Origin: Macrococcus carouselicus
GTDB taxonomy: Bacteria; Bacillota; Bacilli; Staphylococcales; Staphylococcaceae
Reading direction: 5' to 3'
DNA length: 64,000 bases
Assembly (NCBI RefSeq): GCF_004359515.1
Contig: NZ_SCWD01000002.1
Location: 310,001-374,000, forward strand
Positions 44,639-54,154 of the stretch are shown in pieces. The notes below the pieces were generated by a model that was not told where the DNA came from, made no database searches, and was given only the letters and a program-made list of their open reading frames with translations. Position numbers and translations under genes: made by a program. Every line of letters begins with the position of its first letter. Within the stretch, counting starts at the first letter, position 1.

Positions 44639-45927
44639 CGATTATAGCGATTCTTATCTTCTTACTGACACTGACGCTTGTCATCTGGCAGCCCAAAAAT
44701 CTGTCGATCGGCTATTCGGCAGTCGGTGGTGCGATACTGGCCTTATTATTCGGTGTTGTTGATTTCACAGATGTCATCGATGTGACGAAGATTGTCTGGA
44801 ATGCGACATTCACGTTCATCGCGGTCATTCTGATTTCTCTTATTCTGGATGAGATCGGCTTCTTCGAATGGGCGGCGCTTCATATGACGCGTCTTGCTAA
44901 AGGTAATTCGTTTCTGATGTTTGTCTATATCTGTATTCTTGGGGCACTAGTTGCCGCATTTTTCGCAAACGATGGTGCGGCGCTTATTCTGACGCCGATT
45001 GTGCTTGCAATGGTCCGTCACCTGAAGTTCAGTGAGAAGGTGGTCTTTCCGTTTATTATCGCATCAGGTTTTATCGCGGATACGACGAGTCTGCCGCTTG
45101 TCGTCAGCAACCTCGTGAATATCGTATCTGCTGATTATTTCAATATCGGTTTCGGGGAGTATGCGAAGATTATGTTCATTCCGAATCTCTTCAGTCTGAT
45201 CGCCAGCATCACGGTGCTCTGGCTGTACTTCAGACGACATGTTCCTGAAACATATGACCAGTCCATGCTGCGTGAACCGAAGTCAGCGATTAAGGATGTA
45301 CGACTGTTCAGGATATCCTGGATTGTTCTAGGATTACTGCTTGTCGGCTATTTAATCAGTGACCTTATTCATGTGCCGGTCTCAATCATCGCCGGCGTCA
45401 TCGCACTGATCTTTATACTGCTCGCTCGCACGAGTCCCGCTGTCCAGACAGAGAAAGTCATTAAAGATGCACCGTGGGCCATCGTGTTCTTCTCTATCGG
45501 GATGTATGTAGTGGTTTACGGACTTAGAAATGTCGGCTTGACCAGTCTGCTGGCAGACGTCATCAATCAGTTCAGTGCGACCGGTTTATTCGGTTCAATA
45601 ATGGGAATGGGCTTTATGGCAGCGTTTCTCTCATCGGTCATGAACAATATGCCGACGGTGCTGATTGATCTGATTGCCATCGATCAGTCTCAGGCTCAAG
45701 GTGTGATTCAGCAGGGGCTGACTTATGCGAATGTGATCGGCAGTGACTTAGGGCCGAAAATCACACCGATTGGTTCCCTGGCGACGTTACTCTGGCTTCA
45801 TGTACTCAGTCAGAAAGGCGTCAAGATTTCCTGGGGCACTTACTTCAAGACAGGGATTATCATTACCATCCCGGTGCTGTTCTTTACGTTGCTTGGTCTC
45901 TACTTATCAATGATGATATTTAATTAG
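44635..45927 (+). CDS. arsB: arsenite efflux permease ArsB
   Basis: A 430-aa permease with 10-12 membrane segments: [66 protein letters not shown] and [19 protein letters not shown] are ArsB hallmarks. It extrudes arsenite and antimonite by proton exchange. No arsA ATPase gene is present. Confidence 0.95.
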   Translation: MTIIAILIFLLTLTLVIWQPKNLSIGYSAVGGAILALLFGVVDFTDVIDVTKIVWNATFTFIAVILISLILDEIGFFEWAALHMTRLAKGNSFLMFVYICILGALVAAFFANDGAALILTPIVLAMVRHLKFSEKVVFPFIIASGFIADTTSLPLVVSNLVNIVSADYFNIGFGEYAKIMFIPNLFSLIASITVLWLYFRRHVPETYDQSMLREPKSAIKDVRLFRISWIVLGLLLVGYLISDLIHVPVSIIAGVIALIFILLARTSPAVQTEKVIKDAPWAIVFFSIGMYVVVYGLRNVGLTSLLADVINQFSATGLFGSIMGMGFMAAFLSSVMNNMPTVLIDLIAIDQSQAQGVIQQGLTYANVIGSDLGPKITPIGSLATLLWLHVLSQKGVKISWGTYFKTGIIITIPVLFFTLLGLYLSMMIFN

Positions 45928-45936
45928 GAGGATATA

Positions 45937-46332
45937 ATGAAGAAAACCATTTATTTCTTATGTACAGGTAACTCATGCCGCAGTCAGATTGCAGAAGGGT
46001 TCGGTAAAAAATACCTGCCGGACTGGAATGTCTATTCAGCAGGAATTGAAACACACGGTGTGAATCCAAAGGCGATTGAAGTGATGAAGGAAGTAGGTAT
46101 CGATATCATCAACCACACATCAGACAAGATCGATCCGGAAATTCTGAACAATGCTGACCTGGTCGTGACACTCTGTGACCATGCGAAGGACGTCTGTCCG
46201 GTTACACCTCCGCACGTGCGTACTGAGCACTGGGGCTTTGAAGATCCTGCAGGACAGGACTGGTCAGTATTCCAGCGCGTGCGTGATGAAATTGGTGCAC
46301 GTATTAAACTATTCAGTGAAACAGGAAGATAA
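45937..46332 (+). CDS. arsC: thioredoxin-coupled arsenate reductase ArsC
   Basis: A 131-aa LMW-phosphatase-fold reductase: phosphate loop CTGNSCRSQ with nucleophile Cys9, and the redox pair Cys81/Cys88 in [11 protein letters not shown]. Together these make the staphylococcal pI258-type enzyme, which is recycled by thioredoxin. It converts arsenate to arsenite for ArsB. AGGAGG ribosome site, 9 nt after arsB. Confidence 0.95.
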   Translation: MKKTIYFLCTGNSCRSQIAEGFGKKYLPDWNVYSAGIETHGVNPKAIEVMKEVGIDIINHTSDKIDPEILNNADLVVTLCDHAKDVCPVTPPHVRTEHWGFEDPAGQDWSVFQRVRDEIGARIKLFSETGR

Positions 46333-46338
46333 ATCAGA

Positions 46339-46374
46339 AATAAACCTGTCATTTAATGGCAGGTTTATTATTTT
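46339..46374 (+). terminator. terminator of the ars operon
   Basis: AATAAACCTG-T-CAT / ATG-G-CAGGTTTATT stem, then ATTTT. Confidence 0.85.
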
Positions 46375-46422
46375 GGGTAGGGGTATAAGGAATAGTATTT
46401 TAATTAAAGGAGTTAATACGTT

Positions 46423-47550
46423 TTGAAAAAGAAAAACGAAATTGTTTTTACGGGAATTGTCTTCATTGCGATGGCTTACGGCATATCCCGCTTCAGTTAT
46501 GGTCTGCTACTGCCCTATTTCGCAAAGGACCTTGAACTGACCAATCAGGTTTCAGGAATTATTTCGGCGGTATCCTATCTGACATACTGCCTCGGCCTGG
46601 TCTCAATGTTCACGCTGTTCAGAAATTACCAGCCAAGAGCGATATTGATGATATCAGGTGCTTTGTCCTTATATGGTCTCTATAATATGATGGTTGCTGA
46701 ACATTTCCCGTTGTTCGGTTCCGGCGTCATTATACTCGGTTATTCGGCTGGTCTTGCGACTGCGCCGTTCGGTCAGATCATCAAAGAGAAAGTAACATAT
46801 GGTTACCAGGACCGCAGCAATTCCTGGATCAATACAGGTATCGGACTGGGACTGATACTGGTAGGAATAATAGTGTGGGTAGTGGGAGATCGCTGGCGTA
46901 TTGGCTATGCTGTCTTTCTTATTGTCAGTCTGATTATTATGTGGTTCAGCTATAAGAAGTTGCCTGAAGTTGATATGAGCCATCTGAATTACAAGACGGA
47001 TCTCAAAAATATTTTCTACGGTAAGAAATTCATTATCTCGACCATTTTGCTCGGCATCGGTACATCGGCATACTGGACGTATTTCCAGTCCTATATCTTT
47101 CAGACGCAGTATATCCAGTTCACCAATCTATTCTGGATCATGTTAGGGGCGGGTGGCATGCTCGGCGGTTTTGCGGGGCATATGAACGAAAGACTAGGGA
47201 TGACTAAGATACATATTCTTACAGCCATTCTGCTTGGTGTTTCCAATATCACGCTTGTACTCAGCGAGCACTTCCTGCTGATGATGTTGTCAGTCACATT
47301 ATTCGGACTTGTTTACGTCTTTGCCATGGGGGTCTATGCATTCTGGTGTGCGAGATTATATGTGGAATATCCTGCGATGGGTATTATCGTGACCTTTGTC
47401 AGTCTCGCGGCGGGTCAGTTCATTGGCACATTCTTATCAGGATTTCTGCTTGAATCCTATGGTTATCAGACCCTCTTCTATATTTATGGCGCATTCAGTC
47501 TGATGACGATATTGTTCAAACCAATGGCAGAAGAGCTTGCTGATATATAA
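46423..47550 (+). CDS. YbfB/YjiJ-family MFS transporter
   Basis: A 375-aa protein with 11-12 hydrophobic segments: GIVFIAMAYGISRFSYGLLLPYFAKDLELTNQVSGIISAVSYLTYCLG is the YbfB-type N-terminus (ARFxxGLLLP), followed by SYKKLPEVDMS in the middle loop. Substrate unknown. TTG start with AAAGGAG about 10 nt upstream. Confidence 0.87.
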   Translation: MKKKNEIVFTGIVFIAMAYGISRFSYGLLLPYFAKDLELTNQVSGIISAVSYLTYCLGLVSMFTLFRNYQPRAILMISGALSLYGLYNMMVAEHFPLFGSGVIILGYSAGLATAPFGQIIKEKVTYGYQDRSNSWINTGIGLGLILVGIIVWVVGDRWRIGYAVFLIVSLIIMWFSYKKLPEVDMSHLNYKTDLKNIFYGKKFIISTILLGIGTSAYWTYFQSYIFQTQYIQFTNLFWIMLGAGGMLGGFAGHMNERLGMTKIHILTAILLGVSNITLVLSEHFLLMMLSVTLFGLVYVFAMGVYAFWCARLYVEYPAMGIIVTFVSLAAGQFIGTFLSGFLLESYGYQTLFYIYGAFSLMTILFKPMAEELADI

Positions 47551-47551
47551 T

Positions 47552-47588
47552 AAAAGAGACGGATAACCGAGTGTTATCCGCCTCCTTT
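47552..47588 (+). terminator. terminator of the YbfB-like gene
   Basis: AGACGGATAAC/GTTATCCGCCT with one mismatch around CGAGT, then CCTTTAT. Confidence 0.65.
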
Positions 47589-47591
47589 ATG

Positions 47592-47624
47592 TATAAAAAA
47601 AGACATCTCAATTTGAGATGTCTT
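47592..47624 (-). terminator. terminator of cspA
   Basis: AAGACATCTCAA/TTGAGATGTCTT; on the minus strand it runs into TTTTTTT. Confidence 0.9.
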
Positions 47625-47635
47625 CTATCATTAAA

Positions 47636-47836
47636 TTATAATTTAACGATGTTAGCAGCTTGTGGTCCGCGTTGACCTTCTTCGATGTCGAATTCAACTG
47701 CCTGGCCTTCTTCTAATGATTTGTAGCCTTCACCTTGAATAGCACTGAAGTGAGCGAATACATCGTCGCCGCCTTCAACTGAGATGAAACCGAAACCTTT
47801 TTCTGCGTTAAACCATTTAACTGTACCTTGTGTCAT
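47636..47836 (-). CDS. cspA: cold-shock protein CspA
   Basis: A 66-aa single cold-shock domain: [30 protein letters not shown] contains both RNA-binding motifs (KGFGFI and DVFAHF). It is a nucleic-acid chaperone that melts RNA structure. GGAGGT ribosome site. A promoter about 150 nt upstream gives a long structured leader, as in other cold-shock genes. Confidence 0.97.
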   Translation of the reverse strand: MTQGTVKWFNAEKGFGFISVEGGDDVFAHFSAIQGEGYKSLEEGQAVEFDIEEGQRGPQAANIVKL

Positions 47837-47891
47837 GTGTCATGACCTCCAATAAATTATTACTAAATCAGAATCCTCTTTAAAAAGAAAA

Positions 47892-48010
47892 ATTCACACG
47901 TTACAAAAGAATCAACAAACCACGATTACTTTTGTACCATGTGAATGTGTTACCTTTTTAACGTTCGATTTAATTTCTTTTATTATAGAACAGAAAGTTT
48001 GTTTTGTCCA
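47892..48010 (-). promoter_or_regulatory. cspA promoter and structured 5' leader
   Basis: On the minus strand TGGACA (48005-48010), 17-nt spacer and TATAAT (47982-47987). The leader of about 140 nt can fold 47929-47946 against 47892-47909: 18 bp with one wobble and one mismatch, arms ATTCACA...ACAAAAG. This is compatible with temperature-dependent control. Confidence 0.72.
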
Positions 48011-48029
48011 CCCATTCTTCCATATTTTA

Positions 48030-49133
48030 TTACAAATTTCGATATTTTTTCAGTGCTACAATATTCAAAATGATGAAGAGTGCGGCGAAGAGGAATAAGA
48101 CAATCAGCTCCAGTGTGACATCTCCGAGCGGCAGCCTTTTGTACATCACCGACTTCAGTGCATTTCCGGCGTAATAAAGCGGAGACATGTAGGTAAGCCA
48201 CTGAATCCAGCGGGCCAGCGGGAAGAGGCCGGACAGGAAAATCTGCGGCACAATAACGATGGAAATGAACTGCATCATCTGAAATTCTGACCGGGCGAAC
48301 GTAGAGAGCAGTAAGCCGAATGATAACGCCATAAATGCGATGACGATATTGATGATGATAACGCTGCCGACGGATTCAGACGGCCCGAGCTTTAGTACGT
48401 AGACCGCATAGAGGACGATGATGATAGTCTGAATGATGGCAAGCAGACCGAAGCCGAGTACGTAACCGAGTACAATCTCATGGCGACGGATCGGTGTTGT
48501 CAGCATGCGTTCTAAAGTTCCGGTCGTCCGTTCCTTCAGAAAGCCCATCCCTGCCGGCAGAAAGGCGAACATGAAGACAAAGAAGCCGATGAGGAGAGGC
48601 GCGAATGTATGGAAGAGTGTTGTGTGCTGATCACCATAAACATAATGTGTCGTGATATCTGTTTGCTTTGGTTCATCAAACTCAATTTTCCTGGTCGGAC
48701 TGAACGGGAATTGATTAAGTGTTTCCGTTAAATCCCTGAACTTGGCCTTCATATCATCGATGACGGTAATCTGCGCTTTCTTCTGATAAGTCTGATTGAC
48801 GACCAGTTCTAATTTCCTGGCGATTGAGATATTATCATTCAGAAGCGTGAGTGTGACTTTATCGCCTTTTTTCTCGGCGATGCCGTCCAGCCTTTCATCT
48901 GTCAGTAGTGACGCGTCCATCGAATCCAGTTCTGTCACTGCAATAGCCTGTGTCTCAATCGTATCGATGACTGAGGGCTCGAGGTTGACTGTGCCGAGTA
49001 TCGCCGCAGGTTCCTCGCTGTCAAAGGCAAAATAAAATAGTGTCAGAATGAGTATAGGGGCCAGCAGGGCCAGTGTCCATTTATCGCGTAATTGTTCACT
49101 TAAAAGCCGCTGCGTTAAGCCTATGATTCTCAT
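48030..49133 (-). CDS. ABC-2-type permease (multidrug/antibiotic exporter)
   Basis: A 367-aa protein: N-terminal membrane helix (WTLALLAPILILTLFYFAF), a 150-residue extracellular region with LTLLNDNISIARKLELVVNQTYQKKAQI, then five to six helices with KERTTGTLERMLTTPIRRHEIVLGYVLGF and FLSGLFPLARWIQWLTYMSPLYYAGNAL. This is the YhgE/DrrB-like full ABC2_membrane_3 layout. Overlaps the ATPase by 4 nt. Confidence 0.9.
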   Translation of the reverse strand: MRIIGLTQRLLSEQLRDKWTLALLAPILILTLFYFAFDSEEPAAILGTVNLEPSVIDTIETQAIAVTELDSMDASLLTDERLDGIAEKKGDKVTLTLLNDNISIARKLELVVNQTYQKKAQITVIDDMKAKFRDLTETLNQFPFSPTRKIEFDEPKQTDITTHYVYGDQHTTLFHTFAPLLIGFFVFMFAFLPAGMGFLKERTTGTLERMLTTPIRRHEIVLGYVLGFGLLAIIQTIIIVLYAVYVLKLGPSESVGSVIIINIVIAFMALSFGLLLSTFARSEFQMMQFISIVIVPQIFLSGLFPLARWIQWLTYMSPLYYAGNALKSVMYKRLPLGDVTLELIVLFLFAALFIILNIVALKKYRNL

Positions 49134-49852
49134 CGTCTTCCTCCCCGTCCGGCACGGATGAATACTTCATCGAAGGACTGCGCATCATCATCACGCAGCA
49201 AATCATGGGGAGTGCCTGTCGCGATAATCGTCCCTTCTTTAATCAGTGAAATAGCGTCACAGCGTTCAGCTTCATCCATGACGTGCGTTGTCATCAGAAT
49301 CGTCTTGCCGGTTCTTTTCATGTCACGAAGTTCCTGCCAGATTGAAGCGCGTAGTTCCGGATCGATGCCGACAGTCGGTTCATCAAGTATCAGGATATCC
49401 GGCTCATGCAGCAGGGCGATGGCCAGTGATAACCTGCGCTTCATGCCACCTGAGTAGTTCCTGACTTTCTTTTTCAGATCGACTGTCAGATTGACGAGGT
49501 CCGCGGCATAACGAATCTGTGAATCTGCATGACTGTTCTTCATATTGAAGAGCTGGGCGAAAAATCTCAGATTCTCGTAACCTGTCAGTTCAGTATAAAG
49601 CGCATCGGCCTGTGCCATATAGCCGATATCGTTCAGCAGAGTTAAATGGGGTACCCGGATATCCTTGATATAGATGGATCCCGCTGACGGTGTCTCAAGT
49701 CCAGCCAGCATACGCATCAAAGTAGTCTTGCCGGAACCGGATGGACCGATAAAGCCGTGGATGGCGCCTGTTTGAATCACCAGATCAATATCATGCAGAA
49801 CAAGCTGGTCATAGGATTTAGATAGATCATTTACGATGATCGCTTCAGTCAT
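49130..49852 (-). CDS. ABC transporter ATPase (DrrA/CcmA-like)
   Basis: 240 aa: Walker A GPSGSGKTTLMRMLAG, Q-loop GYMAQAD, signature YSGGMKRRLSLAIAL, Walker B DILILDEPTVGIDPELR and H-loop TTHVMDEAERC. Partner of the downstream permease in a two-gene exporter operon. AGGAGG lies 10 nt before ATG 49852. Upstream, CCCC-8 nt-GGGGG (49927-49943) may be an operator. Confidence 0.92.
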   Translation of the reverse strand: MTEAIIVNDLSKSYDQLVLHDIDLVIQTGAIHGFIGPSGSGKTTLMRMLAGLETPSAGSIYIKDIRVPHLTLLNDIGYMAQADALYTELTGYENLRFFAQLFNMKNSHADSQIRYAADLVNLTVDLKKKVRNYSGGMKRRLSLAIALLHEPDILILDEPTVGIDPELRASIWQELRDMKRTGKTILMTTHVMDEAERCDAISLIKEGTIIATGTPHDLLRDDDAQSFDEVFIRAGRGGRR

Positions 49853-49947
49853 AGAAAGTCGCCTCCTATTAAATGCCGCATTCATTATAAAAGCGGTAAT
49901 GATTACTAAATCTATTATAGACTTAACCCCATCATTTAGGGGGATGT

Positions 49948-50157
49948 AAGACGAAATATCACGAAGTCACTTTTGATGCTATACCACTGAGTTATATGAT
50001 TGAGGTATCTGCTGATCAGAAGAAGCCTGAATTTGAATCTCGGAAAATACCTGCAAGTCGCTATCTGATCTTCGAGGCGGCAGATACCGATTCTCGAGCA
50101 TTATCAGGTGATATTCAAGCCGGCTATCTATCAGAAATTTGGATACCCGTTGAGTAA
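49948..50157 (+). pseudogene. C-terminal fragment of a GyrI-like effector-binding protein
   Basis: A 69-codon frame without a start codon (preceded in frame by TAA at 49924): KTKYHEVTFDAIPLSY..., then RKIPASRYLIFEAADTDSRALSGDIQ and GYLSEIWIPVE before the stop. The pattern IPASRYLIFEAxG...W(I)P matches the last part of GyrI-like/AraC effector-binding domains. The N-terminal half is missing. Confidence 0.6.
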
Positions 50158-50168
50158 AAGGGTATAAT
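50139..50168 (+). promoter_or_regulatory. copZ promoter
   Basis: TTGGAT (50139-50144), 18-nt spacer, TATAAT (50163-50168), overlapping the end of the GyrI-like fragment. No classical CsoR or CopY box is evident. Confidence 0.55.
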
Positions 50169-50196
50169 AGAAGAAATAATAAAAGGAGTGAGTTTA

Positions 50197-50418
50197 ATGG
50201 CTAATCAGACATTAGATGTAAGAGGCATGACTTGTCAGCACTGTGTAAATGCAGTGGAAACAAGCGTGGGAGCGCTTGATGGTGTGGATAACGTCAATGT
50301 TGACCTCGATAACGGTAAAGTAAAAGTCGATTATGACGACAGCAAAGCGACAGTGGAGAATATCCGCGACGCGATCGAAGAACAGGGCTATGAAGTCATT
50401 CCGCAGCAGGATCAGTAA
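50197..50418 (+). CDS. copZ: copper chaperone CopZ (HMA domain)
   Basis: A 73-aa single HMA domain with the Cu(I) site GMTCQHC (Cys13, Cys16) and VKVDYDDSKATVENIRDAIEEQGYEV. It delivers Cu(I) to a P-type ATPase. AAGGAG lies 8 nt before ATG 50197. No copA or csoR is adjacent, so its partner is elsewhere; the Csp-like protein at 18.5-18.8 kb is another copper player. Confidence 0.93.
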   Translation: MANQTLDVRGMTCQHCVNAVETSVGALDGVDNVNVDLDNGKVKVDYDDSKATVENIRDAIEEQGYEVIPQQDQ

Positions 50419-50520
50419 GAGTGACAGACAAGGAATGGATGAAGGTCCGTTCTTTTTTTTATACATTTCTTTACTATTTATTTCGGATTCCGATATAATG
50501 ATAAAAAAGGAGTGAACACA

Positions 50521-51756
50521 ATGATGAAAAAGTTTGAAGAACAAATCAATAAGTATGCACAGGTTATCGCTAAAGTAGGACTGAATGTCCAGGAAGGGGA
50601 GACAGTGGTCATCTCCTCGGATATCCGTGCGCTGGAGCTGGTCCGTGCCGTGACCGCTGAATGTTATGAGCTGGGCGCTAAACAGGTCATTACAGATCTG
50701 TCAGATACAGACCTGACTAAACTGCATATCAATCATCAGTCAACGGATACTCTGGAAGAGATTCTGCCCTATGTACAGGCTAAGCAGGATTACTATCTGA
50801 ACGAGAAGGCGTCGATGCTCTATATCCATTCGACGTCACCTGAAGCACTGAAAGATGCAGACACAGAGAAACTGATGGCGGCAAACCGTGCTGGACGACA
50901 GGCGGCTGCTGCGCTCAGTGCGTCACGCATGCGCTACGATCAGAACTGGTGTATCATCGGTTATCCTTCACCAGAATGGGCTGCGCTTGTCTTTCCGGAT
51001 TTACCGCAGGAAGAAGCGGAAGAAAAATTGATGGATTATATTCTGAAGACCGTGCGGGTCGATCAGGAGGACCCAGTGGCGGCCTGGGATGCGCATAGCA
51101 AATTCCTGAAATCACGCGCGAAGTGGCTGTCAGACTATAACTTTGACCGCCTGAAATATACAGCGCCTGGCACCGACCTTGAAATCGGCCTGATCGACGG
51201 TGCACGCTTTACAGGAGGCGGTCATAAGAACCGCAAAGGTCTGGATATCCGTGTCAATATGCCGACTGAAGAAGTTTTCACATCACCCGATTACCGCCGA
51301 GTGAACGGGACTGTCAGCAATACATTGCCGCTCAGCTATAACGGTCAGATTGTAGACCGCTTCAAGCTGACGTTCAAAAACGGTGTGGTCACTGATTTTG
51401 AAGCGGAACAAGGCTATGATGTTCTACGTGAGCTGCTGGAATCAGATGAAGGTGCCTGCAGACTCGGTGAAGCAGCCCTTGTGCCGGTCGATTCACCGAT
51501 TTCTAATTCAGGCATTCTCTACTACAATACACTTTTTGATGAGAACGCATCATGCCATATCGCCATCGGTAAAGCTTATCCGGGACCCGTTCCTGGCGCA
51601 AATGAGATGACTGACGAGGAGCAGGATGCAATCGGACTTAACCATTCCCTGATTCACGTCGATTTTATGATCGGCAGCAAAGATCTCGATATCGACGGTA
51701 TCACGCGTGATGGTGAAATCGTCCCTGTTTTCAGACAAGGGAACTGGGTAGAATAA
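50521..51756 (+). CDS. M29-family aminopeptidase (AmpS/PepS type)
   Basis: A 411-aa metallo-aminopeptidase: FTGGGHKNRKGLDIRVNMPTEEVFTSPDYRRVNGTVSNTLPL carries a metal-binding Glu, DFEAEQGYDVLRELLESDEGACRLGEAALVPVDSPIS a second, and ENASCHIAIGKAYP and LNHSLIHVDFMIGS the histidine/aspartate ligands. It releases N-terminal residues in the cytosol. ATG 50521, 9 nt after AAAGGAG. Confidence 0.93.
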   Translation: MMKKFEEQINKYAQVIAKVGLNVQEGETVVISSDIRALELVRAVTAECYELGAKQVITDLSDTDLTKLHINHQSTDTLEEILPYVQAKQDYYLNEKASMLYIHSTSPEALKDADTEKLMAANRAGRQAAAALSASRMRYDQNWCIIGYPSPEWAALVFPDLPQEEAEEKLMDYILKTVRVDQEDPVAAWDAHSKFLKSRAKWLSDYNFDRLKYTAPGTDLEIGLIDGARFTGGGHKNRKGLDIRVNMPTEEVFTSPDYRRVNGTVSNTLPLSYNGQIVDRFKLTFKNGVVTDFEAEQGYDVLRELLESDEGACRLGEAALVPVDSPISNSGILYYNTLFDENASCHIAIGKAYPGPVPGANEMTDEEQDAIGLNHSLIHVDFMIGSKDLDIDGITRDGEIVPVFRQGNWVE

Positions 51757-51795
51757 ATATGTTATACTAAGGAAAAATACCAGGAGGCCTTTGGA

Positions 51796-52206
51796 ATGAA
51801 TAAATGGGTTAAAATCGGAATCGGTGCTGGCGCGGGATACTTCGCTTACAGAACAGCCTGTATGTCGCTGAAGAAATATAATAGCGTGAACACGCTGATG
51901 AATGATCTGTTAGGTCATCGCAACTATCATGAAGTCAGAGAGTTGATTTTCAGCGTTCTCGATAGTTTCACAGCGGACAAGAAAATCGAAAGCAGGACAG
52001 AGGCGCCTCATGCTGAGAAAATCAATACAGAATCGGAACCAAGGGTGTCACCACAGGACGAGACGCTTACAGGGGCTGTAAAAGCCGTCTTCGATCTTCC
52101 GGTCGTGAGTGAACTGATTCCTGATAACAAGGATGTCAAGATGATTAAAGAAGTGATTGACGAAGCAGCAGAAGTCGAAAAACTGATTCGTGGCTGGTTC
52201 AAATAA
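51796..52206 (+). CDS. hypothetical protein with N-terminal membrane helix
   Basis: 136 aa. A short hydrophobic N-terminus (KIGIGAGAGYFAYRTA) may be a membrane anchor. A Glu/Ser-rich disordered middle (about 60-90) follows, and then an amphipathic C-terminal helix (MIKEVIDEAAEVEKLIRGWFK). AGGAGG ribosome site and a strong terminator support a real gene. Family not recognised. Confidence 0.65.
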   Translation: MNKWVKIGIGAGAGYFAYRTACMSLKKYNSVNTLMNDLLGHRNYHEVRELIFSVLDSFTADKKIESRTEAPHAEKINTESEPRVSPQDETLTGAVKAVFDLPVVSELIPDNKDVKMIKEVIDEAAEVEKLIRGWFK

Positions 52207-52246
52207 AAATAGCAGCTGAAGTTGAAAAACTCAGCTGCTATTTTTC
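52205..52246. terminator. bidirectional terminator
   Basis: AAAATAGCAGCTGA/TCAGCTGCTATTTT around an 11-nt loop, with T's on the plus side and A's before it. It contains the stop codon of the convergent DUF402 gene. Confidence 0.88.
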
Positions 52247-52758
52247 TGTCCGGAATATTTTTCGATTGAACTGAAATTACTGATGCCAAATGGAAAGACA
52301 TCATCCGCTATATTATTCTTCAGCTCCTGCAGGGAGACGACCGCGAAATTAGTGAGCTGTATCGGATAATGATAGGTGCGGCTGTTGTCGATATAGACAT
52401 CACTGTTCTTGATGAACCATTCTCCGGCGCTGCTCTTCACATAATCGATATCGATATCTGTATAGGTTATAAAGCCATCTTGATAAGTACAGGGCGTTGA
52501 AATATTGCAGAATGTGCTGACGGGTTCCATCCTGTCATTGATCGCAATGGAGACCGTATAACCGTGATACTTGGAGAAGAAATGAAGCGACGCGTACTCA
52601 TAGACGATTTCTTTATTTTTGATATAGTGTTTCAGAACTGTGTTCTCTGGACATTTCACAAACCAGTAATGACTGGTCTCCTCGAGTAATTCACCTGAAT
52701 ATTCGATGTAAGGCACATTCGGATATTTGCAGGACTTGATAGTGATGGTGTTCGTCAT
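52231..52758 (-). CDS. DUF402-domain protein (nucleoside-phosphate phosphatase-like)
   Basis: A 175-aa protein: YIEYSGELLEETSHYWFVKCPENTVLKHY, then the DUF402 core WFVK...YVSIAINDRMEP-like strand order, and FCNISTPCTYQDGFITYTDIDIDYVKSSAGEWFIKNSDVY, which supplies the Asp/Lys residues binding Mg2+ in Ntdp/FomD relatives. The likely activity is hydrolysis of nucleoside di/triphosphates or a related phosphate, but the divergence is large. Start 52758 has GAGGAT 9 nt upstream. Confidence 0.75.
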   Translation of the reverse strand: MTNTITIKSCKYPNVPYIEYSGELLEETSHYWFVKCPENTVLKHYIKNKEIVYEYASLHFFSKYHGYTVSIAINDRMEPVSTFCNISTPCTYQDGFITYTDIDIDYVKSSAGEWFIKNSDVYIDNSRTYHYPIQLTNFAVVSLQELKNNIADDVFPFGISNFSSIEKYSGQKNSS

Positions 52759-52926
52759 GTGTTCACATCCTCTATGTCGTAGTCTCCTCATTATTATATA
52801 CCTGAAAAATACGAGATGTATACGTTTTCACAAAATCTTAATAAAGCTGATAACTTTACGAACTTTTAATATTCTATTTGTTTTAATTCATAGTACGATT
52901 GAAGAAATACATAGTAGAGGTGACAT

Positions 52927-54075
52927 ATGAAACAATTGATAGAGATTTTCATGGTGGCGTTGAAGCTTGGGGTGACCTCTTTCGGCGGACCGACTGCCCA
53001 TCTCGGTTATTTCAGAAATGAGTACGTAGAAAGGCGGAAGTGGCTGTCTGATAAGGTCTATCAGGATCTTGTAGCGCTCTGCCAGTTCCTGCCGGGACCG
53101 GCAAGCAGTCAGGTCGGTATGGCCATCGGTATGATGCGCGGTGGATTGCTGGGGGGCATAGCTGCCTTTCTAGGCTTTACTTTACCTTCAGTTCTGCTAC
53201 TTATTCTGGCCGTTCGGCTCATGCCTGAATCCATCGACTGGATACAGGGGCTGAAACTTGTAGCGGTCGCTGTTGTGCTTCATGCCATTATCGGTATGGC
53301 GAAGAACAGCCTGAAGTCCTGGCAGACCTTGCTGATTGCCCTTGCCGCCCTTGCCGCCTCTCTATTTCTGCCGACTTCACTCACACAGATTCTGATTATG
53401 ATCGCGTCAGGATTGACGGGTATGATGGTTTTCAGGAATAGCAGCATGCCATTCGGTGAATCACTGAAATTACCGATATCTAAGACAACGGGGTTAGTGA
53501 GTCTCGGTATTCTGGTGCTTCTCCTCATAGTTCTGCCTATTTTATCAGGCATCATCCACAATGACTGGCTCACCGCCTTTGATAAATTCTACCGGTCAGG
53601 TCTGCTCGTATTCGGCGGCGGACATGTCATACTGCCGCTCTTGGAACGCGAATTCGTGCCTTATTTTCTGGACGCTGATGATTTTATCGCAGGCTACGGT
53701 CTTGCACAGGCAGTCCCAGGACCGCTCTTTACATTTGCTTCCTATATCGGTGCTGTCATCAGCGGTGTGGGTGGCGGATTGTTTGCCATGATCGCTATTT
53801 TTCTGCCGGCATTTCTGCTGGTTACAGGCTGTCTGCCTTTCTGGCAGCAGCTCCGGGAAAAGCGTGAGATGAAGCAGGCCCTTATCGGTATCAATGCAGG
53901 TGTCATCGGCATTCTGACTGCCGCATGGATTCATCCGATTATCACTCATACAATAGCAGATGTGTGGGATATCCTGTTTGCGGTGCTGCTCTTCTGCGGG
54001 CTGCACTACTTCAAGCTCGCACCGTGGATGATAGTAGCAGCGGGTCTTGTCATCGGTATTTTCTTTTACAGATAA
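52927..54075 (+). CDS. chrA: chromate transporter ChrA (two-domain)
   Basis: A 382-aa protein with two homologous CHR halves: TSFGGPTAHLGYFRNEYVERRKWLSD...LCQFLPGPASSQVGMAIG and LLVFGGGHVILPLLEREFVPYFLDADDFIAGYGLAQAVPGPLFTFASYIGAV. About 10-12 membrane segments. Exports chromate in characterised members. GAGGTG ribosome site; monocistronic. Confidence 0.92.
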   Translation: MKQLIEIFMVALKLGVTSFGGPTAHLGYFRNEYVERRKWLSDKVYQDLVALCQFLPGPASSQVGMAIGMMRGGLLGGIAAFLGFTLPSVLLLILAVRLMPESIDWIQGLKLVAVAVVLHAIIGMAKNSLKSWQTLLIALAALAASLFLPTSLTQILIMIASGLTGMMVFRNSSMPFGESLKLPISKTTGLVSLGILVLLLIVLPILSGIIHNDWLTAFDKFYRSGLLVFGGGHVILPLLEREFVPYFLDADDFIAGYGLAQAVPGPLFTFASYIGAVISGVGGGLFAMIAIFLPAFLLVTGCLPFWQQLREKREMKQALIGINAGVIGILTAAWIHPIITHTIADVWDILFAVLLFCGLHYFKLAPWMIVAAGLVIGIFFYR

Positions 54076-54154
54076 GAAACTATATGCAGGTTCAATTCTT
54101 TTCTCTATGTAAAAGTACTTTTTTCGTTATAATGGAGAGATAAGGAGTGAACGT

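Noticed and set aside
53596-54006. 136-aa frame antisense to chrA
   Set aside because: Gln/His/Arg-rich shadow of a membrane-protein gene, no start signals.
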